Origin: Sabellastarte sp. h YS-2021
Lineage: Eukaryota; Annelida; Polychaeta; Sabellida; Sabellidae
NCBI GenBank assembly: GCA_964017235.1
Contig: OZ024931.1
Span: 94,893,721 to 94,957,720, forward strand
Length of the DNA: 64,000 bases
Direction: 5' to 3'
Shown: in pieces, positions 12,085-24,045 of the stretch
Position numbering within the stretch: the first letter of the stretch is position 1
Layout of the letters: each line of letters starts with the position of its first letter
Program-made: the position numbers and the translations under genes
Notes under the pieces: generated by a model
The model's input: only the letters and a program-made list of their open reading frames with translations
Databases searched by the model: none
What the model was told of the DNA's origin: nothing

Positions 12085-12870
12085 TCCGAGAGGAAACTCA
12101 GATGCCGACAAGGACAATAGTTCACCCTAAACAAGAACTGAATATTGGGAACTAGAATGTTAGAACACTGTACCAGGCCAGCAATTCAGCACCAGCGGGA
12201 AGAGAAATGGAATGGCTAATAATTGACATCTTGGGTACAAGCGAGACGCATTGGATTCTAAGAACATTGTCAGATCCCTCATTGACTGGACTCCAGTAAA
12301 CGAAAGAATCATTAAAGCAAAATTCTACTCGAAAACATAAAGCTCACAATGATCCATTTATATGTCCCAACAGAGGTAGCTGATGACGATGTTAAAGAAG
12401 AGTTTTACACCAAACTCCAGGAGCTATTTGGTGACGTACACCAGCACGACATGTTAATAATAGCTGGAAACATGAATGCAAAGGTCGGGAGTAATAACAA
12501 CTGCTATCAGAGCATAATGGGAAATCACGGCATTGGGCAAAGAAACAACAATGGAGAAAGGCTCTATGAGTTTTATTACACAATCAGCTTGTCATCACTG
12601 GTACACTCTTCAACCACAAAAACATCCACAAAGCAACATGGAACTCCCCTGATGGTACAACTAGCAACCAAACCGATCACATCCTTGTTTAGAGGAAATT
12701 CAGAACATCTGTCTTAGACACACGGGTCCTCCGATCAGCACACATAGGAAGTGACCACAACCTAGTACGCACAACAATCAAGTTGAAGCTTGCAAAAACA
12801 AAGAAAGATAAAAACTCCTCATCAAGAATCAGATTCAACCTAGCAAAATTAAAAAGAGACGACATAAAAA
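12085..12870 (+). pseudogene. RTE-type LINE, part 1: EEP endonuclease
   Basis: Broken endonuclease/exonuclease/phosphatase domain that nicks target DNA for retrotransposition. Visible pieces in order: NVRTLYQ near 12155; a REMEWLIIDILGTSETHW segment ending near 12255; after a frame change the 12349-12717 frame with HLYVPTEV, DMLIIAGNMNAKVG and a region ending in FRGNSEHLS; after another frame change the catalytic SDH (12749-12757, SDHNLV). The order matches the endonuclease often misannotated as craniofacial development protein 2-like. The open frame continues to KLKRDDI and is cut at 12871 by family A copy 3. The clade (RTE/BovB-like) is inferred from motif wording. Confidence 0.85.
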
Positions 12871-13149
12871 AACAAGAGGAGAGTGCCCGTGAACGGGCAC
12901 TGTGTCAGCTGACTAAATGTTTTTGATTTGTGATGGTGATAATGAGAGGAAAGCATAATTATCAGGGAAAGGGCTGTACAGAAATACAGTAAATGGTAAC
13001 TGAACAGCATGTTCGAATGATATTCCGAAGCTGACAGAAGAAAAGGACAAAGAAGTTGTGCCCTGCAAATGGTATTATGAAATAAAGTAACAAGGTAATT
13101 GTTTAAGTGTAAAAAGTAGGTTAAAAATATTTAAAGAAATACTATAAAT

Positions 13150-13975
13150 GCAATATCCTCGTTCGACCATGAAGAAGGGGTCCAAAGGTCAAATCTGACC
13201 ATACCAAAAGATTCCCAGCCAAAGAATTTAGGATGGTTTACCATCCCAAACCTCTCGGACCAATAATAAGTGAGTCATAGGCACTTTTTAAGTTTGGCTA
13301 TCCTTGTTTGACCTTGAAGGAGGGGGTCCAAGGTCAAATCCGACCACACAAAAAAATTCCCAGCCCATGATTTCCTGTAGCTTGTTTACCATCCCAAACT
13401 TGTAGGACCAATAATAAGCGAGTTCTAAGCAACTGTAAGTTTGGCTATCCTCAATTGACCTTGAAGGAGGGGTCCCAGGTCAAATCTGACCACACCAAAA
13501 GAATCCCAGCCCATGATTTCCTATATGTTGGTTTACCATCCCAAACCTCCAAGACCAATAATACGCGAGTTATAAGCACTTTAAGTTTGGCTATCTTCGT
13601 TTGACCTGGAAGGAGGGGTCTAAGATCAAATCCGACCACACCAAAAGATTCCCAGCCCATGATTTTCTATAGGTTGGTTTTCCATTCGAAACCTCTAGGA
13701 CCAATAATAAGTGAGTTATAAGCACTTTTAAGTTTGGCTATCCTCATTTGACCTTGAAGGAGGGGTCCAAGGTCAAATCCGACCACACCAAAAAATTCCC
13801 AGCTCAAGATTTTCTATAGGTTGGTTTTCATTCCAACCTCTAGGACCAATAATAAGCGAGTTATAAGCACTTTTATGTTTGGCTATCCTCATTTGACCTT
13901 GAAGGAGGGTTCCAAGGTCAAATCGGACCATATTAATAGATTCCCAGCCCATGATTTCTTACAGGTTGGATACAA
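13150..13975 (+). repeat. 146-bp satellite, 6 units (copy 3)
   Basis: Same monomer as at 4200 and 7952, with unit starts near 13150, 13297, 13437, 13585, 13730 and 13875. Confidence 0.9.
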
Positions 13976-16900
13976 TGATTTACTCAACAGTGAGAACCTG
14001 AAAGAAGCTATTGCTCAGCTATGCCATGACATAGAGGTCTGCAATTTCACTATGTTATAGCTGACCAAAAATTATGTGAATAACATATTTAAACAAAATA
14101 CTCTAAATGTAATAATTTTCAAGTTACAACTGATTTACTCAAGAGTGAGAACCTCAAAGTAACTATTACTCAGCTATGCAATGAGCTACATGTCTGAATT
14201 TTTGCACTGTTATAGCTGACCTAAAAGTAGGTGAACAACATACTTAAGCAAAATACTGTAAATGCAATAGTTTTCAAGTTACAACTGATTTACTCAACAG
14301 TGAGAACTTCAAAGTAGCTATTACTCAGCTATGCAATGAGCCACAGGTCTGGAACTTCACTATGTTATAGCTGACCCCAAAATAGGTGAATAACATATTG
14401 CAACAAAATACTCTAAATGCAATAGTTTTCAAGTTATAAGTGATTTACTCAACAGTGATAACCTAAAAGTAGCTATTACTCAGCTATGCCATGAGCTACA
14501 GGTCTGAAATTTTACTATGTTATAGCTGACCCAAAAGTAGCTGAATAACATATTTATACTAAATTCTCTAAATGCAATAGTTTTGAAATTACAACTGATT
14601 TACTCAATAGTGAGAACCTCAAAGTAGTTATTACTCAGCTATGCAATGAGCTACAGGTCTGAAATTTTACTATGTTATAGCTGACCCAAAAGTAGGTGAA
14701 CAACATATTTAAGCAAAATACTGTAAATGCAATAGTTTTCAAGTTACAACTGATTTACTCAATAGTGATGACCTAAAAGTAGCTATTACTCAGCTATGCC
14801 ATGAGCTACAGGTCTGAAATTTTACTATGTTATAGCTGACCCAAAAGTAGCTGAATAACATATTTATACGAAATTCTCTAAATGCAATAGTTTTCAAATT
14901 ACAAGTGATTTACTCAACATTGAGAACTTCAAAGTAGCTATTACTCAGCTATGCAATGAGTCACAGGTCTGGAACTTCACTATGTTATAGCTGACCTCAA
15001 AATAGGTGAATACCATATTGAAACAAAATACTTTAAATGCAATAATTTCCAAGTTATAAGCGATTTACTCAACAGTGATAACCTAAAAGTAGCTATTACT
15101 CAGCTATGCCATGAGCTACAGGTCTGAAATTTTACTATGTTATAGCTGACCCAAAAGTAGCTGAATAACATATTTATACTAAATTCTCTAAATGCAATAG
15201 TTTTGAAATTACAACTGATTTACTCAATAGTGAGAACCTCAAAGTAGTTATTACTCAGCTATGCAATGAGCTACAGGTCTGAAATTTTACTATGTTATAG
15301 CTGACCCAAAAGTAGGTGAACAACATATTTAAGCAAAATACTGTAAATGCAATAGTTTTCAAGTTACAACTGATTTACTCAATAGTGATGACCTAAAAGT
15401 AGCTATTACTCAGCTATGCCATGAGCTACAGGTCTGAAATTTTACTATGTTATAGCTGACCCAAAAGTAGCTGAATAACATATTTATACGAAATTCTCTA
15501 AATGCAATAGTTTTCCAATTACAACCGATTCACTCAATAGTGAGAACTTCAAAGTAGCTATTACTCAGCTGTGCAATGAGCCACAGATCTGAAACTTCAC
15601 TATGTTATAGCTGATCCCAAAATAGGTGAATAACTTATTGAAACAAAATACTCTAAATGCAATAATTTCCAAGTTATAAGCAATTTACTCAACAGTGATA
15701 ACCTAAAAGTAGCTATTACTCAGCTATGCCATGAGCTACAGGTCTGAAATTTTACTATGTTATAGCTGACCCAAAAGTAGGTGAACAACATATTAAAGCA
15801 AAATACTGTAAATGCAATAGTTTTCAAGTTACAACTGATTTACTCAATAGTGATGACCTAAAAGTAGCTATTACTCAGCTATGCCATGAGCTACAGGTCT
15901 GAAATTTTACTATGTTATAGCTGACCCAAAAGTAGCTGAATAACATATTTATACGAAATTCTCTAAATGCAATAGTTTTCCAATTACAACTGATTTACTC
16001 AATAGTGAGAACTTTAAAGTAGCTATTACTCAGCTATGCCATGACCTACAGATCTGAAATTTCACTATGTTATAGCTGGCCCAAAAGTAGCTGAATAACA
16101 TATTTATACGAAATTCTCTAAATGCAATAGGTTTTAAGTTACAAGTGATTTACTCAATAGTGAGAACTTCAAAGTAGCTATTACTCAGCTATGCCATGAG
16201 CCACAGATCTGAAACTTCACTATGTTATAGCTGATCCCAAAATAGGTGAATAACATATTGAAACAAAATACTCTAAATGCAATAGTTTTCAAGTTATAAG
16301 TGATTTACTCAACAGTGATAACCTAAAAGTAGCTATTACTCAGCTATGCCATGAGCTACAGGTCTGAAATTTTACTATGTTATAGCTGACCCAAAAGTAG
16401 CTGAATAACATATTTATACTAAATTCTCTAAATGCAATAGTTTTGCAATTACAACTGATTTACTCAATAGTGATAACCTCAAAGTAGTTATTACTCAGCT
16501 ATGCAATGAGCTACAGGTCTGAAATTTTACTATGTTATAGCTGACCCAAAAGTAGGTGAACAACATATTTAAGCAAAATACTGTAAATGCAATAGTTTTC
16601 AAGTTACAACTGATTTACTCAATAGTGATGACCTAAAAGTAGCTATTACTCAGCTATGCCATGTGCTACAGGTCTGAAATTTTACTATGTTATAGCTGAC
16701 CCAAAAGTAGCTGAATAACATATTTATACGAAATTCTCTAAATGCAATAGTTTTCCAATTACAACCGATTTACTCAATAGTGAGAACTTCAAAGTAGCTA
16801 TTACTCAGCTATGCAATGAGCCACAGATCTGAAACTTCACTATGTTATAGCTGATCCCAAAATTGGTGAATAACATATTGAAACAAAATACTCTAAATGC

Positions 16901-17235
16901 AATAGTTTCCAAGTTATAAGCGATTTACTCAACAGTGATAACCTAAAAGTAGCTATTACTCAGCTATGCAATGAGCTACAGGTCTGAAATTTTACTATGT
17001 TATAGCTGACCCAAAAGTAGTTGAATAACATATTTATACGAAATTCTCTAAATGCAATAGTTTTGAAGTTATAAGCGATTTACTCAACAGTGATAACCTA
17101 AAAGTAGCTATTACTCAGCTATGCCATGAGCTACAGGTCTGAAATTTTACTATGTTATAGCTGACCCAAAAGTAGCTGAATAACATATTTATACGAAATT
17201 CTCTAAATGCAATAGTTTTTAAGTTACAAGTGATT
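13976..17235 (+). repeat. 155-bp satellite, about 21 units (copy 3)
   Basis: Same monomer as at 4879, but about five or six units longer. Blocks of about three to six monomers repeat in the same variant order (for example the stretches beginning near 14430, 15050 and 16290), suggesting block-wise amplification rather than monomer-by-monomer growth. Confidence 0.9.
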
Positions 17236-17820
17236 CTACTCATGATGGAAGTTACTGAAAAGCCCAAAAGTAGCTATTACTCACTTAGCTATTGAGACAG
17301 GCACCCAAATTACTCACCATATTGTAGCTATGAAAAAAGTAGCTGAATAACATATTTTAACAAAATGCTCTAGATGCAATAGTTTTCAAGTTATAAATGA
17401 TTTTGTGCATGATTTCATGAATTTTAATGCATTAAAAATTATTAAAAAAATTTATTAAAAAAAAAAGTAAGACAGATCCAGGTCTCATACTCACACAAGA
17501 GAATCTACCTCTGGTCTAGTACATATATGCAAGATATGAGAGAAATCCCTGCAATAGTCACTGAGAAAATTGTGATTAAGTGTTGAAATTTTCACACTTT
17601 TGGTGGGGGTACCCCCCTTGTAATGTCTCTAGCAAACAGACGAACAGACAGATTTGCATGCCTTGAACAATTTTTCATCCTCGATAGATAAGGTATCTTT
17701 TAAAAAAACAGCACGTCTCTAGGCCTTGTAGTTTTGGAGGAGAAGTTGTTCGCGCGGACGCGTACGCCCACGCCGCAGAGTGACGACATAATGTCAGCTG
17801 ACTGACAAGTCAGCTGACAT

Positions 17821-18214
17821 AAAAATTTGTACTTTCACTAAAAAATAAATATGAAGCACTGGGAAAACTAAACGAAGAACCAGAAGATGAAATCGAAACA
17901 GAGTGTCTAATAATGGAAAAGAGCTTTATAGAAACAGCAAAAAGTGTCCTTGGGAAGAAGAAAAGGAAACGACCATGGGTAAGTGAAGAAAGTTGGACAC
18001 TGGTAGAGCAAAGGAATGAGCTCAACACAAAAATGCTAGGGACACACTGTACAAGAATCAAAGAATGCCTAAGAAATGAATACAGAGAAAAAGATAAGGA
18101 CGTAAAGAGACACATGAGAGTAGATAAAAAGGAGTTCATTAACAACATTGCTGAACAAGCAGAGGAAGCAGCATATCACCAGAACATGAGAATTCTCTAT
18201 ACACTAACAAAAAA
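17821..18214 (+). pseudogene. RTE-type LINE, part 2: endonuclease-RT linker
   Basis: Continues part 1 in the path FVLSLKNKYEALGKL, then a Lys/Glu-rich linker (17913-18210) containing KKKRKRPWVSEESW and RNEYREKDKDVKRHM, ending RILYTLTK. This is the usual segment between endonuclease and RT. It is cut at 18215 by family B copy B, just after LTK. Confidence 0.85.
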
Positions 18215-19441
18215 TAGCATCAGAGATGCCCGTAACCCACAGCCTAGAGAAATATTTTTAACACCATGAGATATAGAGGTACTGTATCAGTACAAAGTTC
18301 AGGATACTTTCTGAGCACTGTCGGTTATTTTAAGGTCCAAACAATGTTTAAATAGAGAAAATAATCTCTAAGAGAAAGATAATGCATGTACTTTATCTAC
18401 ATCTGGTGTGGCCGAATTATGGTTTAGATGTTTTGAATATTACCATGCATACATAAGTGGTAATACATTAAATGAATGCTTATGTGTGGTGTTGGAGCAA
18501 AATCTGTGGCTCACTTGATGAAATACCATCTGTTACAATGGGAAGTTGTAAAAGTAAAATTCTTAATGAATTCTAATATGACTTTAACAGTGCTTAATCT
18601 GCATTAAAAGACAGACCCAAAGGTGCAATAAGATTTTGCAGGTCAAGGTCACTACGACAAGGTCAAAGGTCAAATCAAGGTCACACCATGATGCTGCACA
18701 CCTACAACCCCTAACCAATGTCCCTACCATGCATCAACTTGCTACACCTTACGGTTTCCGAGATATAGCCCAGACAAGATTTTATAGGTCCAGGTCACTA
18801 CAGCAAGGTCAAATGTCAAATCAAGATCAGACCATGACATTGCACACATACACCCCCCAACCAATGTCCCTAGTAAGTATCAACTTCCTACACCTCACAG
18901 TTTCCGAGATATAGCCCAGACAAGATTTTATAGGTCAAGGTCACTATGGCAAGGTCAAAGGGCAACTCCTGGTCAGACCATGATGTTGCACACCTACATC
19001 TCCTAACCAATGTCCCTACCATGTATCAACTCCCTACACCTTACAGTTTCCAAGATATAGCCCAGACAAGATTTTATAGGTCAAGTTCACTACGGCAAGG
19101 TCAAAGGTCAAATCAAGGTCAGACCATGACATTGCACACCTACACCCCCTAACCAATGTCCCTACCAAGTATCAACTTCCTACACCTTACAGTTTCCGAG
19201 ATATAGCCCGGACAAGATTTTCACACTCAAGGTCACTATGGCAAGGTCAAAGGTTAAATCAAGGTCAGAACATAGTGTTGCACACCTACACATCCTAACC
19301 AATGTCCCTACCAAGTATCAACTTCCTACACCTTATGGTTTCTTAGATACAGCCCAGACAAACTTTTTCCCTCCGCCCGCCCGCCTATTCGAACACCATG
19401 GGTGAAAACAATACCCCGACAGCCCTTAAGGGCTGTGGGGT
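18215..19441 (+). mobile_element. Family B Helentron-like element, copy B, inside the LINE
   Basis: Starts TAGCATCAGAGATGCCCGTA and ends with a near-perfect hairpin CCCCGACAGCCC / GGGCTGTGGGG plus T. It contains about five ~146-bp tandem units (18620-19400) with CAAGGTCAAAGGTCAAATCA, CACACCTACA and TTTCCGAGATATAGCCCAGA. Flanking A-runs rejoin the LINE as LTK-KLSND, so both ends are set by the interrupted gene. A shorter copy of the same element is at 78-832. Confidence 0.85.
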
Positions 19442-20361
19442 AAAAAACTAAGCAATGATGGAAAATTTAGCAACGATACAACAATAGAAGATAAAGATGG
19501 AAAGTTAATTAGCGGAAGGGCAGAAACAGCCGAGAGATGGAACAAACATTTCAAGGAAATTATAAAAAGAGAAGACCTGGAGAGACCTGTCGAGGATGAA
19601 GAAACAGAAAATATAGAAGTAGAAGAAATAAGCACGAAAGAACCAACCATAGAGGAAATCAAAAGAGCAATCAAACAACAAAAGAATGGAAAGTCAGTCG
19701 GAATTGATTTCTATAACAGCAGAGATGCTTAAGGCTGACAGATTTCTCAACAAGAAAGTAAAATTGCTTGTTGACAAAATTTGGAAGAAGGAGCAAATAC
19801 CCAAGAAATGGAAAAAAGGAATAACCATCAAACTACCAAAGAAAGGGAATCTAAAAAAATGCAAAAACTGGAGAGGTATAACCCTACTACCTATAGTCAG
19901 CAAGGTATTGGGAAGAATTTTAATAAACAGATTTAGAGAAGGAGTAGACCATAAATTAAGAAAAGAGCAAGCTGGATTCAGAGCCGGTCGCGGGACAGTC
20001 GAACCGATATTTATTTTCAGAAACATAATAGAACAAAAAAATGAATGGCAAGCTACCCTATACCTGAACTTCATTGATTACGAAAAAGCATTTGACTCCA
20101 TACACCGAGAAAGCCTCTGGAAAATCATGAGGTCATATGGTATACCAGAGAAACTTATTAACATCATAAAAGAATTCTACTGAGATTTTAAATGCTCCGT
20201 TGAAGATAATGGTGAAACATCAGAGTGGTTCGAGGTTTTAACCAGCGTCAAACAAGGATGCAATATGTGAGGATTTCTATTCCGACTGGCAATGGATTGG
20301 GTAATGAGAAGAACAACATATGGAAACCTTACTGGAATAAGATGGAAATTCACATCTAAAC
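19442..20361 (+). pseudogene. RTE-type LINE, part 3: N-terminal reverse transcriptase
   Basis: Reads KLSNDGKFSNDTTIEDKDGK, then KHFKEII and IKQQKNGKSVGIDF. After a frame change at about 19710 it reads the RT fingers/palm in the 19686-20183 frame: WKKGITIKLPKKGN, KNWRGITLLP, QAGFRAGRG and the first palm motif IDYEKAFDS. An in-frame TGA replaces the expected Trp after KEFY (20180-20182). Downstream VKQGC and FRLAMDWVMRR follow with a further stop. It ends at SKLE, where element E enters (20362). Confidence 0.9.
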
Positions 20362-20639
20362 TAGAGGAATGCTTTTGCTAACAAAAGCGAAGCGTCCCTT
20401 AAAGTTTAAAATGCTTTGTGGTTTTAACTAGAAATAGGACGCCCTGTTGATAGTAGATGCGAATAGAAACAGGATAGCATAGAAGAACACACATTATCAT
20501 GTGTAATGTCCACCCCATGAACCTTTTGCCAAAATTGTACAGTAGTCTTACAAGACCCTGTTTCATTTGTAAAATATATCAATGATGCTTAAATATTTAT
20601 TAGTGTAGATGTAAATTATTTCAGCTTCATGCCTTTTTG

Positions 20640-21410
20640 CATTGGTTGGGTCGAAAATTTTGACGAAATCACTCTATCTTGCACGGTTAAGAAGATAGAA
20701 GCAAATTCCTGTTTTTCTATTTTTGGCAAAAATTCGAAAAATCAAAATGGCCGCCATTTTTGGGGAGGGGAAAATTTTTTGAAAATTGCAAAGAGTACAT
20801 TCCTTAGAATCTAAAAAATGTGGGTTGAAAATTTCGACGAAATCGCTGTATCTCGCACGGTTAAGGAGATAGAAGCAAATTTGTCTTTTGCCATTTTTGG
20901 CAAAAATTCGAAAATTCAAAATGGCCGCCATTTTGGGGAGGGGAAAATTTTTTGAAAATTGCCAAGAGTACATTCCTTAGATACCCTGTGGGTCGAAAAT
21001 TCCGACGAAATCGCTCTATCTCGCACGGTTAAGGAGATAGAAGAAAATTTGTGTTTTGCCATTTTGGGCAAAAATTCGAAAATTCAAAATGGCCGCCACT
21101 TTGGGGGAGGGGAAAATTTTTTGAAAATTGCAAAGATTACATTCCTTAGATACCCTGTGGGTCGAAAAAATCGACGAAATCGCTCTATCTCGCATGGTTA
21201 AGGAGATAGAAGCAAATTTGTGTTTTGCCATTTTTGGCAAAAATTCGAAAATTCAAAATGACCGCCATTTTTGGGGAAAGGAAAATTTTTTGAAAATTGC
21301 CAAGAATACAATCCTCAGATACCCTGTGGGTCGAAAATTTCGACGAAATCGCTCTATCTCGCACGGTTTAGAAGATATGAGCACATTTGCCTTTTTCAGT
21401 ATTCAAAATA
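20640..21410 (+). repeat. 169-bp tandem repeat, about 4.5 units
   Basis: Unit starts (GGGTCGAAAA) are at 20648, 20822, 20990, 21159 and 21328. Blocks are CGACGAAATCGCTCTATCTC, GCACGGTTAAGGAGATAGAA and AAAATGGCCGCCATTTT. The last block is itself palindromic. The same repeat occurs inverted at 41570-42150 and, diverged, at 51240-51640. Confidence 0.9.
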
Positions 21411-21801
21411 GCTAATTACTCATTTATTTAATTAATTACTCACTCATCTATGAAGCAATTCCCCCCAAAAGCAATCCCATACAAGCTATTAACCCAATGA
21501 ACCTCCATACCAAATTTCAGAAAGCTAGGCTTAATAGCATTCCTTAAAATGTCTGGAAACCAAAGAGCTACTCAAAAGTAGCAAAGTAGCTATTACTCAG
21601 TTAGCTATAGAGCTATCATCACCAAAAGCAATCCCATACAAGCTATTAACCCAATAAACCTGCATGCCAAATTTGGTAAAGATAGGATAAGAACTGTTGC
21701 TTAAAATGTCTGGAAACCAAGTGGGACGCCGGACGGCGGACACCGGACGGCGGAAAAAGCAAAAATAATATGTCCACCCCCCAGTGGGGTGGACATAATA
21801 A
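21411..21801 (+). mobile_element. Family C 3' end nested in element E
   Basis: Two ~140-bp units like those at 908-1190, then GGACGCCGGACGGCGG and a perfect 12-bp terminal hairpin TATGTCCACCCC / GGGGTGGACATA with a 5-nt loop (21769-21797). It may be a separate insertion into E or the former 3' end of one composite; the inverted copy at 41565 lacks it. Confidence 0.65.
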
Positions 21802-21859
21802 GCATGCAGTAACGCTAAGAATGCACATAGCTGCACTGTATGCTTTCCCAATACCTCTT

Positions 21860-23195
21860 AATACATTCTGAAGCTATAAAAGTAACGACAAAGGAGATAT
21901 AAGGCAAAAACTCAAAATCAGCTAATTTATGACCCCAGTTTGGCCCATAAGGGAGGGTCGGGGGGTAAAACTGACTGGCTATTTAGACTCTCCACATATG
22001 CTTTCCCAATACCTATTAATACATTCTGAAGCTATAAAAGCAACAATAAAGGAGATACAAGGCAAAAACTCAAAATCAGCTATTTTATGACCCCAGTTTG
22101 ACCCATAAGGGGGGGGGGTGCAGGGGGAAAACTGACCGGCTATTTAGACTCTCCACATATGCTTTCCCAATACCTTTTAATACATTCTGAAGCTATAAAA
22201 GAAACAATAAAGGAGATACAAGGCAAAAACTCAAAATCAGCTATTTTATGACCCCGGTATCACCCATAAGGGGGGGGGGGGGGGGGCAGGGGGTAAACCT
22301 GACCGCCTATTTAGACTCTCCACATATGCTTTCCCAATACCTTTTAATATATTCTGAAGCTATAAAAGCAACAATAAAGGAGATAAAGGCAAAAACTCAA
22401 AAACGGCTATTTTATAACCCCAGTTTGACCCATAAGGGGGGGTCGGGGGGTAAAACTGACCGGCTATTTAGACTCTCCATATATACTTTCCCAATACCTC
22501 TTAATACATTCTGAAGCTATAAAAGCAACAATAAAGGAGATACAAGGCAAAAACTCAAAATCAGCTATTTTATGACCCCAGTTTGACCCATAAGGGGGGG
22601 GGGGGTGCAGGGGGTAAAACTGACCGGCTATTTAGACTCTCCACATATGCTTTCCCAATACCTTTTAATATATTCTGAAGCTATAAGCAACAATAAAGGA
22701 GATAAAGGCAAAAACTCAAAATCGGCTATTTTATAACCCCAGTTTGACCCATAAAGGGGGGTCGGGGGGTAAAACTGACCGGCTATTTAGACTCTTCATA
22801 TATGCTTTCCCAATACCTCTTAATACATTCTGAAGCTATAAAAGAAACAATAAAGGAGATATAAGGCAAAAACTCAAAATCAGCTATTTTATGACCCCGG
22901 TATCACCCATAAGGGGGGGTGGGGGGGGGGGGGGGGGGGGGGAAGGGGGTAAACCTGACCGGCTATTTAGACTCTCCACATATGCTTTCCCAATACCTTT
23001 TAATATATTCTGAAGCTATAAAAGCAACAATAAAGGAGATAAAGGCAAAAACTCAAAATCAGCTAATTTATGACCCCAGTTTGACCCATAAGGGGGGGCC
23101 GTGGGGTAAAACTGACCGGCTATTTAGACTCTCCACATATGGTTTCCTATTACCTCCCAGTACATTTTATAGCTCTAAATGCAATACTTAAGAAG
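21860..23195 (+). repeat. ~160-bp tandem repeat with poly-G tracts, about 8 units
   Basis: Each unit reads GACCCCAGTTTGACCCATAA, a G-run, GGTAAAACTGACCGGCTATT, AGACTCTCCACATATGCTTT and CAATAAAGGAGATA. Unit length varies mainly through the G-run, which reaches more than 20 consecutive G in the stretch 22919-22946. Short open frames here are repeat artefacts. Confidence 0.9.
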
Positions 23196-23613
23196 ATAAT
23201 AGGGGGGGTTGGCCTAAATTTAAGGCTTTCAGATTGGAAGGTGTCAGAATATCACTCATAAATGAGACATTTTTCAAGGGATTGCTCCCAAAATCTAATC
23301 AGCTCGTGTTTTCGATAGTATGAACAGGTGTGTCCAATTATAAGGCTCTGTAGCAAGTAGTTTTTCCTGAACTGTGATGACAGGGGGGGGGGGGGTGTAC
23401 TTCAAAAAATAGTTTTTGATCATGTGACCTTCATAAAGGTTAAAGGTCAAATTTAAGCATGCAGAAAAATTTTCCCACGCCTAAGGTATATAACTGCCAA
23501 ATATGGTTTCAAACCTTCTAATAATAAGGGAGATATTCAAGGGAAACCATAATGCGGCGGCGGCGAGGAAACTGAGGCGAAAACAAATAAGCGCCCTTTC
23601 AGGGACGCTTAAT
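23196..23613 (+). other. 3' tail of element E with one diverged 146-like unit
   Basis: Contains another G-run (23383-23395) and one unit resembling the 146-bp monomer (GTGACCTTCATAAAGGTTAA, TTTTCCCACGCC, TTCTAATAATAAGGGAGATA), then GCGGCGGCGGCGAGG and the terminal hairpin. A lone monomer next to the 3' cap may be the seed or relic of an array. Confidence 0.55.
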
Positions 23614-24045
23614 TAGAAGATCTAGATTTTGCTGATGATGTAGCCCTCATGTCATCAACCAGACAACACATGCAAAACAAAAGCAAGAAACTAGAAGAAG
23701 AATCAGAGAGGGTGCGGCTTAAGATCAACATAGATAAAACCAAAATAATGAAGATAAACCCAAAAAAGAATGACCCAATCTTTTTAAGAGGGCAAGAAAT
23801 AGAGGGAGTCGACAAATTTACTTATTTGGGGGCAACAATTATACCAGAAGGAGGAGGAATGGGGGATCTGAAGAACAGAATAACCAGAACTCGTAATACA
23901 TTTACCAAATTGGGGAAGATCTCAAATAATAACAAAATCACAAGAAAAACCAAAATGAAATTGTTTAAGACACTAGTAACATCTTTACTCCTATATGGAT
24001 GCTAAACCCTATGTGCCACAAGGCACCAGGAGGATAGGTAATAGG
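23614..24045 (+). pseudogene. RTE-type LINE, part 4: RT catalytic motif and thumb
   Basis: Begins LEDLDFADD, with the RT catalytic FADD box at 23628-23639. It continues as KKLEEESERVRLKINIDKTK, INPKKNDPIF, KFTYLGATI, MGDLKNRITRTRNTFTKLG and TSLLLYGC. A TAA follows YGC at 24003, where the family usually has Glu (YGCE); TLCATRHQED just after may be the continuation. The remaining C-terminus is absent. Confidence 0.9.

Larger units (their letters stand above)
12871..17820 (+). mobile_element. Family A element, copy 3, complete, inside the RTE-type LINE
   Basis: The most complete copy, with 5' hairpin (12881-12901), six 146-bp units, about twenty-one 155-bp units, unique 3' segment, a short CG-rich block and the terminal hairpin (17791-17820). 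The left flank ends GACGACATAAAAAA and the right flank begins AAAAATTTGTACTTTCAC. Joining them within the A-run restores the LINE frame (DDI-KK-FVLSLKN), so the element went into an A/T run without a recognisable target duplication, as Helentrons do. Confidence 0.85.
20362..23613 (+). mobile_element. Family E Helentron-like element inside the LINE
   Basis: The left end is TAGAGGAATGCTTTTGCTAA followed by AAGCGAAGCGTCCCTT. The right end is a hairpin AAGCGCCCTTTCAGGGACGCTT, given as AAGCGCCCT / AGGGACGCTT, then AAT. The LINE reads SKLE on the left and LEDLDFADD on the right, with one copy of LE(D) shared, which sets the boundaries to within a few bases. The interior holds a 169-bp array, a family C piece with its own hairpin, a poly-G-bearing ~160-bp array and a single diverged 146-like unit near the 3' end. 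No coding region. Related copies are at 41565-42367 and 51225-51777 (both inverted). Confidence 0.75.

Noticed and set aside
12349..12717. A host 'craniofacial development protein 2-like' gene
   Set aside because: The SDH motif downstream and the collinear RT parts at 17821-24045 show it is the endonuclease of an RTE-type LINE.
4879..17235. Regularly spaced repeats resembling a CRISPR array
   Set aside because: Units are 155 bp and homogeneous throughout, with no unique spacers. The sequence is eukaryotic with splice signals and LINEs, so this is satellite DNA.
20674..21415. Several 75-100 codon frames on both strands
   Set aside because: Frames recur once per 169-bp unit and again in the inverted copy at 41546-42157; they reflect the repeat.
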